Assembly (NCBI GenBank): GCA_000341795.1
Contig: AODO01000030.1
Span: 44,202-108,201, forward strand
Direction of reading: 5' to 3'
DNA from: Rhodococcus triatomae BKS 15-14
GTDB taxonomy: Bacteria > Actinomycetota > Actinomycetes > Mycobacteriales > Mycobacteriaceae
Length of the DNA stretch: 64,000 nt
Shown: positions 21,669 to 28,764 of the stretch, piece by piece
Layout: each line of letters begins with the position of its first letter
How positions within the stretch are numbered: position 1 is the first letter of the stretch
Program-made: the position numbers and the translations under genes
Notes under the pieces: model-generated
Seen by the model: only the letters and a program-made list of their open reading frames with translations
What the model was told of the DNA's origin: nothing
Database searches by the model: none

Positions 21669-22409
21669 CTACTGTGCGGCGGCCTTCTTGCGTTCGATGT
21701 CCTCCAGAGCCGCGATGTACTTGGCGCGCTCCTCGGCCCCGGCCTCCCAGGACTCCTTGCGGTTCTTGACCACCTTCGCGGGTGCACCGACGGCGATGCT
21801 GTAATCCGGCACCACGCCCTTGACGACGGCATGCGCTCCGAGCACGCAGCCGCGGCCGGTGATGGTGTTCCGCAGCACCGTCACCTTCGCGGCGATCCAG
21901 GTGTCGGGGCCGATCCGGACGGGGCCCTTGACGATGCCCTGGTCCTTGATCGGGGTGTTCACGTCGTCCATGCGGTGGTCGAAGTCGCAGATGTAGCACC
22001 AGTCGGCGACGAGCGTGGAGGCGCCGATCTCGATGTCGAGGTAGGTGTTGACGACGTTGTCCTTGCCGAACACCACCTTGTCGCCGATGCGCAGTGAGCC
22101 CTCGTGGCAGCGGATGGCGTTGCCGTCGCCGATGTGCACCCAGCGACCGATCTCGAGCCGCGACAGCCCGGGAGTGGAGTGGATCTCGACCCGCTTGCCG
22201 AGGAACACCATGCCGCGCAGGATCACGTGCGGGTTCGCGAGCTTGAACTTCGCGAGCCGGTAGTACCGCACCAGGTACCACGGCGTGTACGCCTTGTTCG
22301 CGATCACCCACCGGAGCGAGTCACGGGTCAGGAACTTGGCCTGGTCCGGGTCGGTTCGCCGGGATCCACGCCACCTCGTGCGCAACGGAGCGCCCCACAT
22401 GCTGGTCAT
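21669..22409 (-). CDS. Left-handed beta-helix acyltransferase (Rv3034c-like)
   Basis: A 246-residue hexapeptide-repeat transferase (LbH fold). Repeats run from IHSTPGLSRLEIGRWVHIGDG through IEIGASTLVADW to VRIGPDTWIAAKVTVL and ITGRGCVLGAHAVVKG, ending in the AVGAPAKVVK cap seen in NodL/WbbJ-type acetyltransferases. The mycobacterial homologue has been proposed to acylate methylglucose lipopolysaccharide. ATG at 22409 (MTSMWGAP) is chosen; 17 bp separate it from the small membrane protein gene upstream, so the two are probably cotranscribed. Confidence 0.85.
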   Translation of the reverse strand: MTSMWGAPLRTRWRGSRRTDPDQAKFLTRDSLRWVIANKAYTPWYLVRYYRLAKFKLANPHVILRGMVFLGKRVEIHSTPGLSRLEIGRWVHIGDGNAIRCHEGSLRIGDKVVFGKDNVVNTYLDIEIGASTLVADWCYICDFDHRMDDVNTPIKDQGIVKGPVRIGPDTWIAAKVTVLRNTITGRGCVLGAHAVVKGVVPDYSIAVGAPAKVVKNRKESWEAGAEERAKYIAALEDIERKKAAAQ

Positions 22410-22426
22410 AGGGGAACAGACTACGT

Positions 22427-22690
22427 TCACCCATGGTGAGGTCGGTCACGGCCCACGCCCTGCCCCACGTGGTCGAGCCCACTGAGCATCAGCGCGACCC
22501 CGGCCGCGCCGACGACGACCACGAGCACCGCCAACGCGGACCAGGTCAGTACGCCGATCAGAATGGTGCTGCCGAGGACGAGTGCGATGACGATGACCAC
22601 TCCGGCACGCGGTTCGGCGAGCAGGTGATCGACCTCGCGATCCCTCGCGGACGTCCCACCCACTCCGGCGTTCGTCGCTGCCGTTGCCAT
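22427..22690 (-). CDS. Small two-helix membrane protein
   Basis: An 87-residue protein with a charged N-terminal 28 residues and two hydrophobic stretches (AGVVIVIALVLGSTILIGVL and ALAVLVVVVGAAGVALML) that form a transmembrane hairpin. No family motif is evident and no function is proposed. It directly precedes the acyltransferase gene by 17 bp, so a membrane partner role in polysaccharide acylation is conceivable. The start lies at the edge of an unusually AT-rich stretch. Confidence 0.7.
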   Translation of the reverse strand: MATAATNAGVGGTSARDREVDHLLAEPRAGVVIVIALVLGSTILIGVLTWSALAVLVVVVGAAGVALMLSGLDHVGQGVGRDRPHHG

Positions 22691-22820
22691 GAATACATTT
22701 CAGCACACTCTTAATGGAGAATTGCCGGGTTGAGAACATTAACAAATTGTGACAATTCGACGAACCGAATATCGCAAAACAATAACGAGCATTTCGAGTC
22801 GTGTAACCGAATGACATCGG
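22691..22820. other. AT-rich divergent promoter island with a palindrome
   Basis: Roughly 130 bp that are far richer in A and T than the surrounding coding DNA. Contains the perfect palindrome AATTGT-G-ACAATT (22745-22757) and, on the minus strand, a -10-like TAATGT just downstream of it. It lies between the divergent small membrane protein and PQQ-lipoprotein genes and probably holds both promoters and an operator. Lsr2-type binding to AT-rich DNA is a further possibility. Confidence 0.5.
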
Positions 22821-22934
22821 ACGCTTTTGTCACGCGGCCGCCACGCCGTCGATGGAGCGCTGTCAGGACACGTGAGCGAGCCGCGTCACCCGCCCGATAG
22901 TGTGCACCGAGCGACGAACACAGAGGAGTGATGC

Positions 22935-24236
22935 ATGCGGCGCGTCGTACGGTCGACAGCGGTGGCACTTGCGACGGTATCGGCCCTGGTGACGGCCGGC
23001 TGCGGAAGCAACCCGCAAACACCCGGGATCTACTCCCCCGCCGGCTGGCCCGGAATGCACGCCGACGCCCGCAACAGCGACACCAGCCCGGTCACCGGAT
23101 CCCGGTCCGTTGCTCCGGCATGGTCCCGGCCGCTCGGCGCACCGACCTCGACGTACGCGTCGGTCGCGGCAACGGGACAGATCTTCGTCACGACGAGCGC
23201 CGAAAACGGCTGCACCATATGGTCGTTCGACATGGACAGCGGCCGCAAACGCTGGTGCACCCGCCTCGGCCCCGGTGGCGCACTCTCCACGCCGCTCGTC
23301 GACAAGGCCACGAACGTGTACATCGGAGAAGACGGCGCGATGAACTCGTTCAACGAGCACGGCCAGCTCCGCTGGCGAACCGTCGTCAGTGGAACTCCGG
23401 TCACCGCACAGTTCACCGGTGACGGAAATCTGTTGTTCGTCACCCACTTCGGGGTGGTGTCGGTACTCGATCCGCAGAACGGCCGGGAAGTCGTCCCGTC
23501 GTACCAGCTGATTCCGGCACCGACGGCCGATCAGGCCCAGAACGTGCCGCTGGTCCCCGCCGCACAGGGCCTCGACAGCTGCTTCCTCGGATCGCCCGAG
23601 TGCCCGGTGGCGCACACTCCGGCGATCGATCTCGACTCGGGGCGCTTCTACCTGACGGTGTGGCGGCCCGGAGCTCCGAGCGCCGCACTGGTCGGGATGC
23701 GGTACGCGGACGGCCGGCTCACCGAGGAGTGGTCGACCGCCACCCTGCCCGGCGGTGCCACCTCGAGCCCCGTCATCTCCGCCGACGGGTCGACCGTGTA
23801 CGCGAACGACGGCGACGGCGCGCTGTGGGCCGTCGACGCCCACACCGGCGAACCCCGGTGGCACCACGACATCGGATACGACGCGGCAGCAGGCCCGTCG
23901 GTCTCGTCGGACGGTCTGATCATCCCGGCGGGTGGCCGCGACGGACGTCTCCTCGCGCTGCGCGACAACGGCGACAGCGCCGAGGTCGTGTGGGAACGCT
24001 CGGATCTCCTGCAGCTCGGTGTGCCCGCGCAAACCGCGGGAGACACCGGGTACGCGGTGGTCCGCGAGGGCACGGACGGACTGGCGATGCTCACCTTCGA
24101 CACCACGACCGGCGAAACCGCCGACACCGACACCCTGCCCGGCGCCGCGGGGTTCACCGTCGGCACCTCGATCGGCCCCGAGGGCGAGGTCCTCACCCAG
24201 ACCCTGATCGGTGAGCTGTTCGTGCTCAAGCCCTGA
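22935..24236 (+). CDS. PQQ-repeat beta-propeller lipoprotein (Rv3035-like)
   Basis: A 433-residue exported lipoprotein. The signal peptide is RRVVRSTAVALATVSALVT with lipobox VTAGC (Cys at about 23). The mature part has repeated blade motifs such as GSRSVAPAWSRPLG, IWSFDMDSGRKRWCTRLG, ALWAVDAHTGEPRWHHDIG and LFVLKP, typical of non-enzymatic PQQ-like/BamB-type propellers. Four cysteines in the mature part may form disulfides. It is likely a cell-envelope scaffold; the ligand is unknown. GAGGAG seven bases before ATG supports the start. Confidence 0.85.
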   Translation: MRRVVRSTAVALATVSALVTAGCGSNPQTPGIYSPAGWPGMHADARNSDTSPVTGSRSVAPAWSRPLGAPTSTYASVAATGQIFVTTSAENGCTIWSFDMDSGRKRWCTRLGPGGALSTPLVDKATNVYIGEDGAMNSFNEHGQLRWRTVVSGTPVTAQFTGDGNLLFVTHFGVVSVLDPQNGREVVPSYQLIPAPTADQAQNVPLVPAAQGLDSCFLGSPECPVAHTPAIDLDSGRFYLTVWRPGAPSAALVGMRYADGRLTEEWSTATLPGGATSSPVISADGSTVYANDGDGALWAVDAHTGEPRWHHDIGYDAAAGPSVSSDGLIIPAGGRDGRLLALRDNGDSAEVVWERSDLLQLGVPAQTAGDTGYAVVREGTDGLAMLTFDTTTGETADTDTLPGAAGFTVGTSIGPEGEVLTQTLIGELFVLKP

Positions 24237-24258
24237 GCACCCCGGGACACACGACGAA

Positions 24259-24294
24259 CCGGCGCTCCCGGCAGTGACCACCGGGGAGCGCCGG
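24259..24294. terminator. Hairpin between the convergent PQQ lipoprotein and cysA genes
   Basis: CCGGCGCTCCC (24259-24269) pairs perfectly with GGGAGCGCCGG (24284-24294) around a 14-base loop. Its position between two facing stops suggests termination on both strands. Confidence 0.7.
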
Positions 24295-24322
24295 GTCGGT
24301 GACCGCTGGGCGGCCTGCTCGG

Positions 24323-25315
24323 CTAGGCCGGGATGTTCGGCACCAGGGTCGCCCGGGCGTAGACGGTCTCGCCCTCCTTGAGCTGCAGCGCCTCGCTGTC
24401 GCCACGGGTCACCTGTGCTGCGAAGAGGTCGCCGGTGGCGGCGTTGCGGAGTTCGACGCGCACCTCGAACCCGAGGTGGACGACCCGCTCGACCGTGGCG
24501 CGGGTGACGCCCGCGGACTCCGCCGTACCGGCCTTCTGCGCCACGGCCATGCTCGGATCGCGGCCGACCCGGATGTCGTGGGGACGGACGAGCTGTCCGT
24601 TCAGCTTCGCGACCGGGCCCAGGAACGACATGACGAAGTCGTTGGCGGGGCTGTCGTACAGCTCGCGTGGCGTGCCGACCTGCTCGATCCGGCCCTTGTT
24701 CAGCACCGCGATCCGGTCGGCGACGTCGAGCGCCTCCTCCTGATCGTGGGTGACGAGCACGGTCGTGACGTGCACCTCGTCGTGCAGGCGGCGCAGCCAG
24801 GTCCGCAGGTCCTCGCGAACCTTCGCGTCGAGGGCGCCGAAGGGCTCGTCGAGCAGCAGCACCTGCGGGTCCACCGCGAGCGCCCGGGCGAGCGCCATGC
24901 GCTGCCGCTGACCGCCCGACAGCTGCGCCGGGTAGCGGTGCTGGAAGCCGTCGAGCCCGACGATCCCGAGCAGCTCGTTGACTCGCTTCTCGATCTCGGC
25001 CTTCGGGCGCTTGCGGATCTTGAGTCCGAACGCGACGTTGTCGCGCACCGTCATGTGCTTGAACGCGGCGTAGTGCTGGAACACGAAGCCGATGTCGCGC
25101 TTCTGCGGGGGAACGCCGGTGACGTCCTTCCCCGCGATGGTGATGGTGCCGGAGTCGGGATGCTCGAGGCCGGCGATCGACCGCAGCAGTGTCGACTTGC
25201 CGGATCCGGACGGCCCGAGCAGCGCCGTCAGGGATCCGGACGGGATGTCGAGCGAGAGATCGTCGAGTGCGGCGAAGTCGCCGTAGTTCTTCTGGGCAGC
25301 GATCACCGAAATCAT
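24323..25315 (-). CDS. cysA: Sulfate/thiosulfate ABC transporter ATP-binding protein
   Basis: A 330-residue ATPase. Walker [11 protein letters not shown]-loop, signature [15 protein letters not shown], Walker [13 protein letters not shown] and the H-loop [12 protein letters not shown] are all present, followed by a TOBE-like regulatory tail. It powers sulfate import through CysT and CysW. The start overlaps the cysW stop by 4 bp. It is the last gene of subI-cysT-cysW-cysA and ends before the convergent hairpin. Confidence 0.95.
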   Translation of the reverse strand: MISVIAAQKNYGDFAALDDLSLDIPSGSLTALLGPSGSGKSTLLRSIAGLEHPDSGTITIAGKDVTGVPPQKRDIGFVFQHYAAFKHMTVRDNVAFGLKIRKRPKAEIEKRVNELLGIVGLDGFQHRYPAQLSGGQRQRMALARALAVDPQVLLLDEPFGALDAKVREDLRTWLRRLHDEVHVTTVLVTHDQEEALDVADRIAVLNKGRIEQVGTPRELYDSPANDFVMSFLGPVAKLNGQLVRPHDIRVGRDPSMAVAQKAGTAESAGVTRATVERVVHLGFEVRVELRNAATGDLFAAQVTRGDSEALQLKEGETVYARATLVPNIPA

Positions 25316-26118
25316 GCGTTGCTCCTCTTGCGGTCCAGCAGCGTCATCAGCAGCAGCGTCACGAGGGCGATGCCCATCAGGAGCGTGGCCGCGCAGTACG
25401 CGCCGTAGGTGTTGTGATCGTCGATGTAGCGCGAGTGCACCAGCAGGGTCAGGGTCTGGGAGACACCGGGGAATCCGGAGGACACCATGATCACGGCTCC
25501 GAACTCGCCGAGCGAACGGGCCACCGTCAGCACGATTCCGTACGTCAGGCCCCATCGGATCGCGGGCAGGGTGATCCGCCAGAACGTCTGCCACTTGGAA
25601 GCGCCGAGCGTCGCGGCGGCCTGCTCCTGCTCGTCGCCGATCTCGTGCAGGACCGGTTCGACTTCGCGGACCACGAACGGCAGTGTCACGAAGATCGTCG
25701 CGAGCACCATGCCGGGAAGTCCGAAGATGACCTTGAATCCCATGCTGTCGAGGCCGCCGAACCAGCCGTTGACACCCCACAGCAGGATCAGGGACACGCC
25801 CACGACAACGGGTGAGACGGCAAAAGGCAGGTCGACCACCGCTTGGACGAACCCGCGGCCGGGGAACCGTCCGCGCACCAGCGCGAGCGCCGTGACGACA
25901 CCGAAGATCACATTGATCGGGACGACGATCGCGACGATCAGCAGCGACAGATTCAGCGCCGAGATCGCGGCGGGGGTCGAGATCGCCTCGAAGAAGCTGA
26001 CGAATCCGCGTTCGAAGGTGCGCCAGAGGATCACGCCGATCGGCACGAGGAGCAGGAGCACCAGGTATCCGAGGGCGACCACCCTCATGCCAAGCCGGGC
26101 AGGCGTCGAGACGTTCAT
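25312..26118 (-). CDS. cysW: Sulfate ABC transporter permease CysW
   Basis: A 268-residue inner-membrane permease with six hydrophobic segments and the EAA-type loop [23 protein letters not shown] that docks on Cys[16 protein letters not shown] and [16 protein letters not shown] are CysW-like. It overlaps cysT by 4 bp upstream and cysA by 4 bp downstream, so translation of the three is coupled. Confidence 0.94.
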   Translation of the reverse strand: MNVSTPARLGMRVVALGYLVLLLLVPIGVILWRTFERGFVSFFEAISTPAAISALNLSLLIVAIVVPINVIFGVVTALALVRGRFPGRGFVQAVVDLPFAVSPVVVGVSLILLWGVNGWFGGLDSMGFKVIFGLPGMVLATIFVTLPFVVREVEPVLHEIGDEQEQAAATLGASKWQTFWRITLPAIRWGLTYGIVLTVARSLGEFGAVIMVSSGFPGVSQTLTLLVHSRYIDDHNTYGAYCAATLLMGIALVTLLLMTLLDRKRSNA

Positions 26119-27032
26119 GCCGACTGCTCCTCACGTCGCTGGCTGCGGCTCGCGAGGATGCGCAGCACGAGCAGGGTGACGAACGCGATCGCCAGCAACG
26201 CCACCGACACCGCGGCCGCGTTGACGGGCCGGTCGATCTCGATCTGCTGCTGGATGTACTGCGACGTCACCTGCGTCTCGCGCGGGATGTTGCCACCGAT
26301 GAGCACGACCGAACCGTATTCGCCGATCGCGCGCGCGAACGCCAGGCCGGCGCCACCGATGATGGCAGGCAACAGCGTCGGCAGGACGACCTTGCGGAAG
26401 ATCGTCCAGTTGTCCGCACCCAGCGATGCCGCCGCCTGCTCGACGTCACGGTCGAGTTCGATCAGCACCGGCTGCACCGAACGAACCACGAACGGCAGGG
26501 TGACGAAGGCGAGCGCGACGACGAGGCCGGGCTGAGTCGCGTTGAGCTGCACGTGGATCGGGCTGTTCGGGCCGTACAGCGAGAGCAGCACGATGCTGGC
26601 GACGATGGTCGGCAGCGCGAACGGCAGGTCGATCAGCGCGTTGACCACGCGCTTGCCCGGGAACTCGTCCCGCACGAGCACCCAGGCGATGAGCGTGCCC
26701 ATCACGACGTTGATCAGTGCCACCACGATGGAGACCGTGACGGTCACGCGCAGCGAGGCGAGAGCGGTGGGACTGGTGACGGCGTCCCAGAATCCGCTGA
26801 TGCCGTCCTCGAACGAGGTGACCGTCAGGGCGGCCAGTGGCAACAGCACGATGATGCTGAGCCACAGCATGGTGATGCCGATACCGAGCGGTCCGACCGT
26901 GCCACTGACGGTGAACCACCGACGACGACGGGGCGCAGGTGTTTTCGCCGGGGACGGGGCACCGGTCGTGTGGGAATCCGGGGGTGACGGAAACTCGGAC
27001 ACCGATCCCCCCGTCGTCGCGGTAGTGGTCAT
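26115..27032 (-). CDS. cysT: Sulfate ABC transporter permease CysT (CysU)
   Basis: A 305-residue permease partner of CysW. The EAA loop is [23 protein letters not shown] and [15 protein letters not shown] is the CysT-type end. It has an extra hydrophilic N-terminal tail of about 45 residues rich in Thr, Ser and Pro before the first membrane helix. ATG at 27032 lies seven bases after the subI stop. A longer upstream reading frame lies inside subI and is not used. Confidence 0.93.
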   Translation of the reverse strand: MTTTATTGGSVSEFPSPPDSHTTGAPSPAKTPAPRRRRWFTVSGTVGPLGIGITMLWLSIIVLLPLAALTVTSFEDGISGFWDAVTSPTALASLRVTVTVSIVVALINVVMGTLIAWVLVRDEFPGKRVVNALIDLPFALPTIVASIVLLSLYGPNSPIHVQLNATQPGLVVALAFVTLPFVVRSVQPVLIELDRDVEQAAASLGADNWTIFRKVVLPTLLPAIIGGAGLAFARAIGEYGSVVLIGGNIPRETQVTSQYIQQQIEIDRPVNAAAVSVALLAIAFVTLLVLRILASRSQRREEQSA

Positions 27033-27039
27033 CGTGAGA

Positions 27040-28089
27040 CTACTGGCTCGCGGCGTCGTAGATGACGGCGATCGACCCGGTGTCCTTGGCGAACAGCTCC
27101 GCGTCGACGGTCTTCCAGCCACCGAGGTCGGCGATGGTCCACAACTTCTCCGGCGTCGGGAACTCGTCGGTGAACTCTGCGGCGACCTCCGGGTCGACGG
27201 GACGGAAACCGGCCTCGGCCCACAGGGTCTGGCCTTCGGTCGTGTACAGGAAGTCGTTGAACGCGTTGGCCTGCTCGAGCACCTTGCTGTTCTTGATCAC
27301 CGCGAACGGGTTCTCGATCTTGAAGGTGACCGGCGGGGTGACGTGCTCGACCGGATCACCGTTGCGCTCGGCGAAGATCGCCTCGTTCTCGTAGCTGAGC
27401 AGCACGTCGCCGGTGCCCTGCAGGAAGGTCTCCGTCGCCTCGCGGCCCGACTTCGGCTGCACCTTCACGTGATCGGTGACGAGTGCGTTCACGTAGTCGA
27501 GACCTGCCTGCGGGTTCGCCCCACCTTCGCTCTTCGCGGCGTACGGGGCGAGGAGGTTCCACTTCGCGGAGCCGGAGCTGAACGGGTTGGGGGTGACGAC
27601 CTCGATGCCGGGCTTCAGGAGGTCGTCCCAGTCCCGGATGTTCTTCGGGTTGCCCTCGCGGACCACCAGCGTGACGACGGATCCGAACGGAATTCCGTTG
27701 TAGGCGTTCTTGTTCCAGTCCTCGCTCACGAGGCCGGCGTCGACCAGGCGGGTGATGTCCGGCTCGACGGAGAAGTTCACGACGTCGGCCTGGGCGCCGT
27801 CCTTGACCTTGCGCGACTGATCGCCCGAGGCTCCGTAGGACTGCTGGAACTGGACGTTCGCGCCTTCGTCCGTGGCCTGGAAGGCCGGGATCACCTTGTC
27901 GAAGCCCGGCTTCGGCACCGCGTAGGCGAACAGGCTGACGGTGCCACCGCTGCCGTCTGCGGCACCGGTCGCGTCACCCCCCGCGACGTCGCTCGATCCG
28001 CCACTGCACGCCGTCAGCGCGACCGCCCCGGCGGTGACGACGGCGGCCAACAGGAGGCCGGAACGGGAAATACGGGCACGAACGCTCAT
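27040..28089 (-). CDS. subI: Sulfate-binding lipoprotein
   Basis: A 349-residue periplasmic-type binding protein tethered by lipid. Signal peptide with lipobox ALTAC near residue 28, then VSLFAYAVPKPGFDKVIPAF. The Sbp/CysP features SYGASGDQSRKV, VVNFSVEPDITRLV and NPFSSGSAKWNLLAPY are clear. It delivers sulfate to CysTWA. The ATG at 28089 begins a good signal peptide; the same frame is open further upstream through the leader hairpin but is not expected to be translated. Expression is probably controlled by the leader peptide and hairpin upstream. Confidence 0.94.
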   Translation of the reverse strand: MSVRARISRSGLLLAAVVTAGAVALTACSGGSSDVAGGDATGAADGSGGTVSLFAYAVPKPGFDKVIPAFQATDEGANVQFQQSYGASGDQSRKVKDGAQADVVNFSVEPDITRLVDAGLVSEDWNKNAYNGIPFGSVVTLVVREGNPKNIRDWDDLLKPGIEVVTPNPFSSGSAKWNLLAPYAAKSEGGANPQAGLDYVNALVTDHVKVQPKSGREATETFLQGTGDVLLSYENEAIFAERNGDPVEHVTPPVTFKIENPFAVIKNSKVLEQANAFNDFLYTTEGQTLWAEAGFRPVDPEVAAEFTDEFPTPEKLWTIADLGGWKTVDAELFAKDTGSIAVIYDAASQ

Positions 28090-28134
28090 CGAGAGGGCCT
28101 TTCGCGGATCGCCGGCTGCGGCGAAGAATGGGTT

Positions 28135-28165
28135 CGTGATCCGCAGCGAACGGCTGCGGATCACG
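28135..28165 (-). promoter_or_regulatory. Perfect 13-bp hairpin in the subI leader
   Basis: CGTGATCCGCAGC (28135-28147) is the exact inverse of 28153-28165, loop of five bases. In the subI mRNA it lies between the leader ORF stop (28233) and the subI start (28089). It lacks a T tract, so it is more likely a translational or Rho-linked attenuation element or an operator than a simple terminator. Confidence 0.6.
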
Positions 28166-28232
28166 GTCACAGACATGGGGGTGCCCTCTACGTGGGGCAG
28201 TCCGTCCGGGCGCACGGCGCCGGCTCAGTCGA

Positions 28233-28322
28233 TCAACGACAGTCGATGTCGGCGACTGCGAGCATGCCGACAGCGATCAACGCCAGTTCATGGCGGACCT
28301 GGTGCACGGCGGTGGCAGACAC
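28233..28322 (-). CDS. Putative cysteine-sensing leader peptide upstream of subI
   Basis: A 29-residue ORF from GTG at 28322 to TGA at 28235-28233. It starts SATAVHQVRHELALI and ends ADIDCR, with a TGT cysteine codon second from last. There is no ribosome-binding site, but a TAGATT -10 ends exactly seven bases before the GTG, the layout of a leaderless mRNA. Cys-containing leader ORFs ahead of sulfur-assimilation operons are known in actinobacteria, where ribosome behaviour at Cys codons controls the downstream genes. That it acts this way on subI-cysTWA is inference; an overlapping shorter ATG ORF (from 28265) ends at the same stop. Confidence 0.6.
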   Translation of the reverse strand: MSATAVHQVRHELALIAVGMLAVADIDCR

Positions 28323-28329
28323 GCGGGCG

Positions 28330-28360
28330 AATCTAGCAGAGCGACCCGGCCGGAATCCAA
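28330..28360 (-). promoter_or_regulatory. Promoter of the subI leader
   Basis: Minus-strand -10 TAGATT (28335-28330) and a -35-like TTGGAT (28360-28355) with a 19-base spacer. Predicted transcription begins at or next to the GTG of the leader ORF. A 6-bp GGCCGG/CCGGCC hairpin overlaps the -35 and may end the upstream two-gene unit. Confidence 0.5.
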
Positions 28361-28382
28361 CCGGCCGCGGTACCCCGCGGCT

Positions 28383-28460
28383 TCACCGGGTGAAGAGCCA
28401 TCCGACGAGGACGAGGATCAGCAGTGCGATGAGCATGAGGGTGACGCGGGAGCGAGGCAT
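28383..28460 (-). CDS. 25-residue single-helix membrane peptide
   Basis: ATG at 28460 shares a base with the TGA of the upstream gene. The peptide is MPRSR, then the hydrophobic TLMLIALLILVLVGWLF, then TR. It looks like a one-pass membrane microprotein coupled to its neighbour. In mycobacteria one or two small membrane proteins (Rv2401/Rv2401A) lie at this position between subI and the trehalase gene. Confidence 0.55.
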   Translation of the reverse strand: MPRSRVTLMLIALLILVLVGWLFTR

Positions 28461-28705
28461 CAGCGGTCACCGCTCACGATGCCGAGGGACGCGGTGTCCA
28501 CGGACGAGGCCTCGACCGGCACGGGTACCCGGTCCCGGCCGAGCAGTGCGAGGGCCCGGGCGAGCGCCACGTCGAACACGGTCGCGCACCCGTAGGCGAG
28601 GGGCAGCACCACGACCATGACCAGCACCAACTGCGGCACGTAGGGCAGCCCACTGAGCCACAGTTCGAGTCCGTCCCACCAGTCGGCGATCGCATTCACG
28701 TCCAC
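28460..28705 (-). CDS. Small membrane protein (Rv2401A-like position)
   Basis: An 81-residue protein with an amphipathic start (AIADWWDGLELWLSGL), one strong hydrophobic segment (LVLVMVVVLPLAYGCATVF) and a polar tail. No function is known to me. The GTG at 28705 is chosen because GGAGG lies 14 bases upstream; a second GTG at 28699 is possible. Its stop overlaps the start of the 25-residue peptide, and it is divergent from the GH15 gene. Confidence 0.65.
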   Translation of the reverse strand: MDVNAIADWWDGLELWLSGLPYVPQLVLVMVVVLPLAYGCATVFDVALARALALLGRDRVPVPVEASSVDTASLGIVSGDR

Positions 28706-28764
28706 AACCCTACGCGGCGCCTCCACCGTTGGACGACGACGCCCGGCGGGAACAGAATGTCCAG

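Noticed and set aside
28251..28350. A very short ORF (Met-Asn-Trp-Arg) overlapping the subI leader ORF
   Set aside because: Four codons with no ribosome-binding site; the longer GTG ORF fits the promoter position much better.
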